A DNA stretch of 6,036 nt, taken from the NCBI GenBank assembly GCA_043767025.1, contig JAYUHK010000191.1, forward strand, positions 1-6,036, in the 5' to 3' direction. Shown here one piece after another: positions 5,867 to 6,036 of the stretch (position 1 is the first letter of the stretch; every line of letters begins with the position of its first letter). The position numbers and the translations under genes were made by a program. The notes beneath the pieces are model-generated. The model did not search any database. It had not been told where the DNA came from and saw only the letters and a list, made by a program, of their open reading frames with translations. This DNA is from JAYUHK01 sp043767025. Lineage in GTDB: Bacteria > Bacteroidota > Bacteroidia > Chitinophagales > Saprospiraceae.

Positions 5867-6033
5867 AGTTTTTAGTTTTTAGCGATTAGTTTTTAGTTGC
5901 GCAAATAATTGGTAATCAATTAGTTATATAATATTGTATAAGTTCTTACACTTAAATAGATGACATCTAATATTCGACATAATTTGTTGATTTTCAATAG
6001 TTTATGACGACTCAAAATTAAAAACTAAAAACT
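5867..6033. repeat. Intergenic A/T-rich element bounded by 15-bp perfect inverted repeats
   Basis: AGTTTTTAGTTTTTA at 5867-5881 is the exact reverse complement of 6019-6033, with 137 bases between. A third AGTTTTTAG unit lies at 5888-5896. The interior holds smaller palindromes: TAATTG (5906-5911) with CAATTA (5917-5922), and AGATG-A-CATCT (5958-5968). There is no ORF. No target-site duplication is visible, but the window ends three bases after the right arm. It may be a MITE-like element, or low-complexity sequence between genes that could act as a bidirectional terminator. Confidence 0.4.
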
Positions 6034-6036
6034 TAT

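Overview
The window looks like chromosomal DNA from a Bacteroidota bacterium; the genus cannot be told from the sequence. Reasons: a DUF2851-family gene (a family I know almost only from this phylum), A/T-rich leaders with no Shine-Dalgarno sequence before any gene, a short lipoprotein signal, and a typical Bacteroidota outer-membrane beta-barrel protein. All six genes I accept are on the + strand.

Layout. Bases 1-319 hold no gene. Bases 1-135 form a long nested inverted repeat with a GC-rich core, followed at once by a second hairpin (137-189); together they resemble an intergenic repeat seen in many Bacteroidota genomes. Bases 320-940 and 1018-1635 are two tandem paralogues of about 205 residues, with the residue pattern of a PD-(D/E)XK nuclease fold. 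Their first 38 bp and last 67 bp are nearly identical at DNA level although the middles have diverged. The rest follows tightly: DUF2851 (1645-2925), a predicted lipoprotein of unknown function that overlaps it by 4 bp (2922-3968), hemW (3975-5105) and an outer-membrane beta-barrel protein (5127-5864). Bases 5865-6036 are an A/T-rich intergenic stretch bounded by a 15-bp perfect inverted repeat.

How the genes relate. The spacings from 1635 to 5864 (9 bp, 4-bp overlap, 6 bp, 21 bp) suggest one transcription unit, probably joined by the two paralogues upstream, since I see no convincing terminator in the 77-bp gap between them. Only hemW has a clear established role (heme-binding radical SAM protein, heme trafficking). 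The most unusual part is 320-2925: two nuclease-fold-like paralogues and a DUF2851 protein that itself has a weaker nuclease-like motif. No helicase, methyltransferase, toxin-antitoxin pair, CRISPR array or transposase is present, so a defence role is only a hypothesis.
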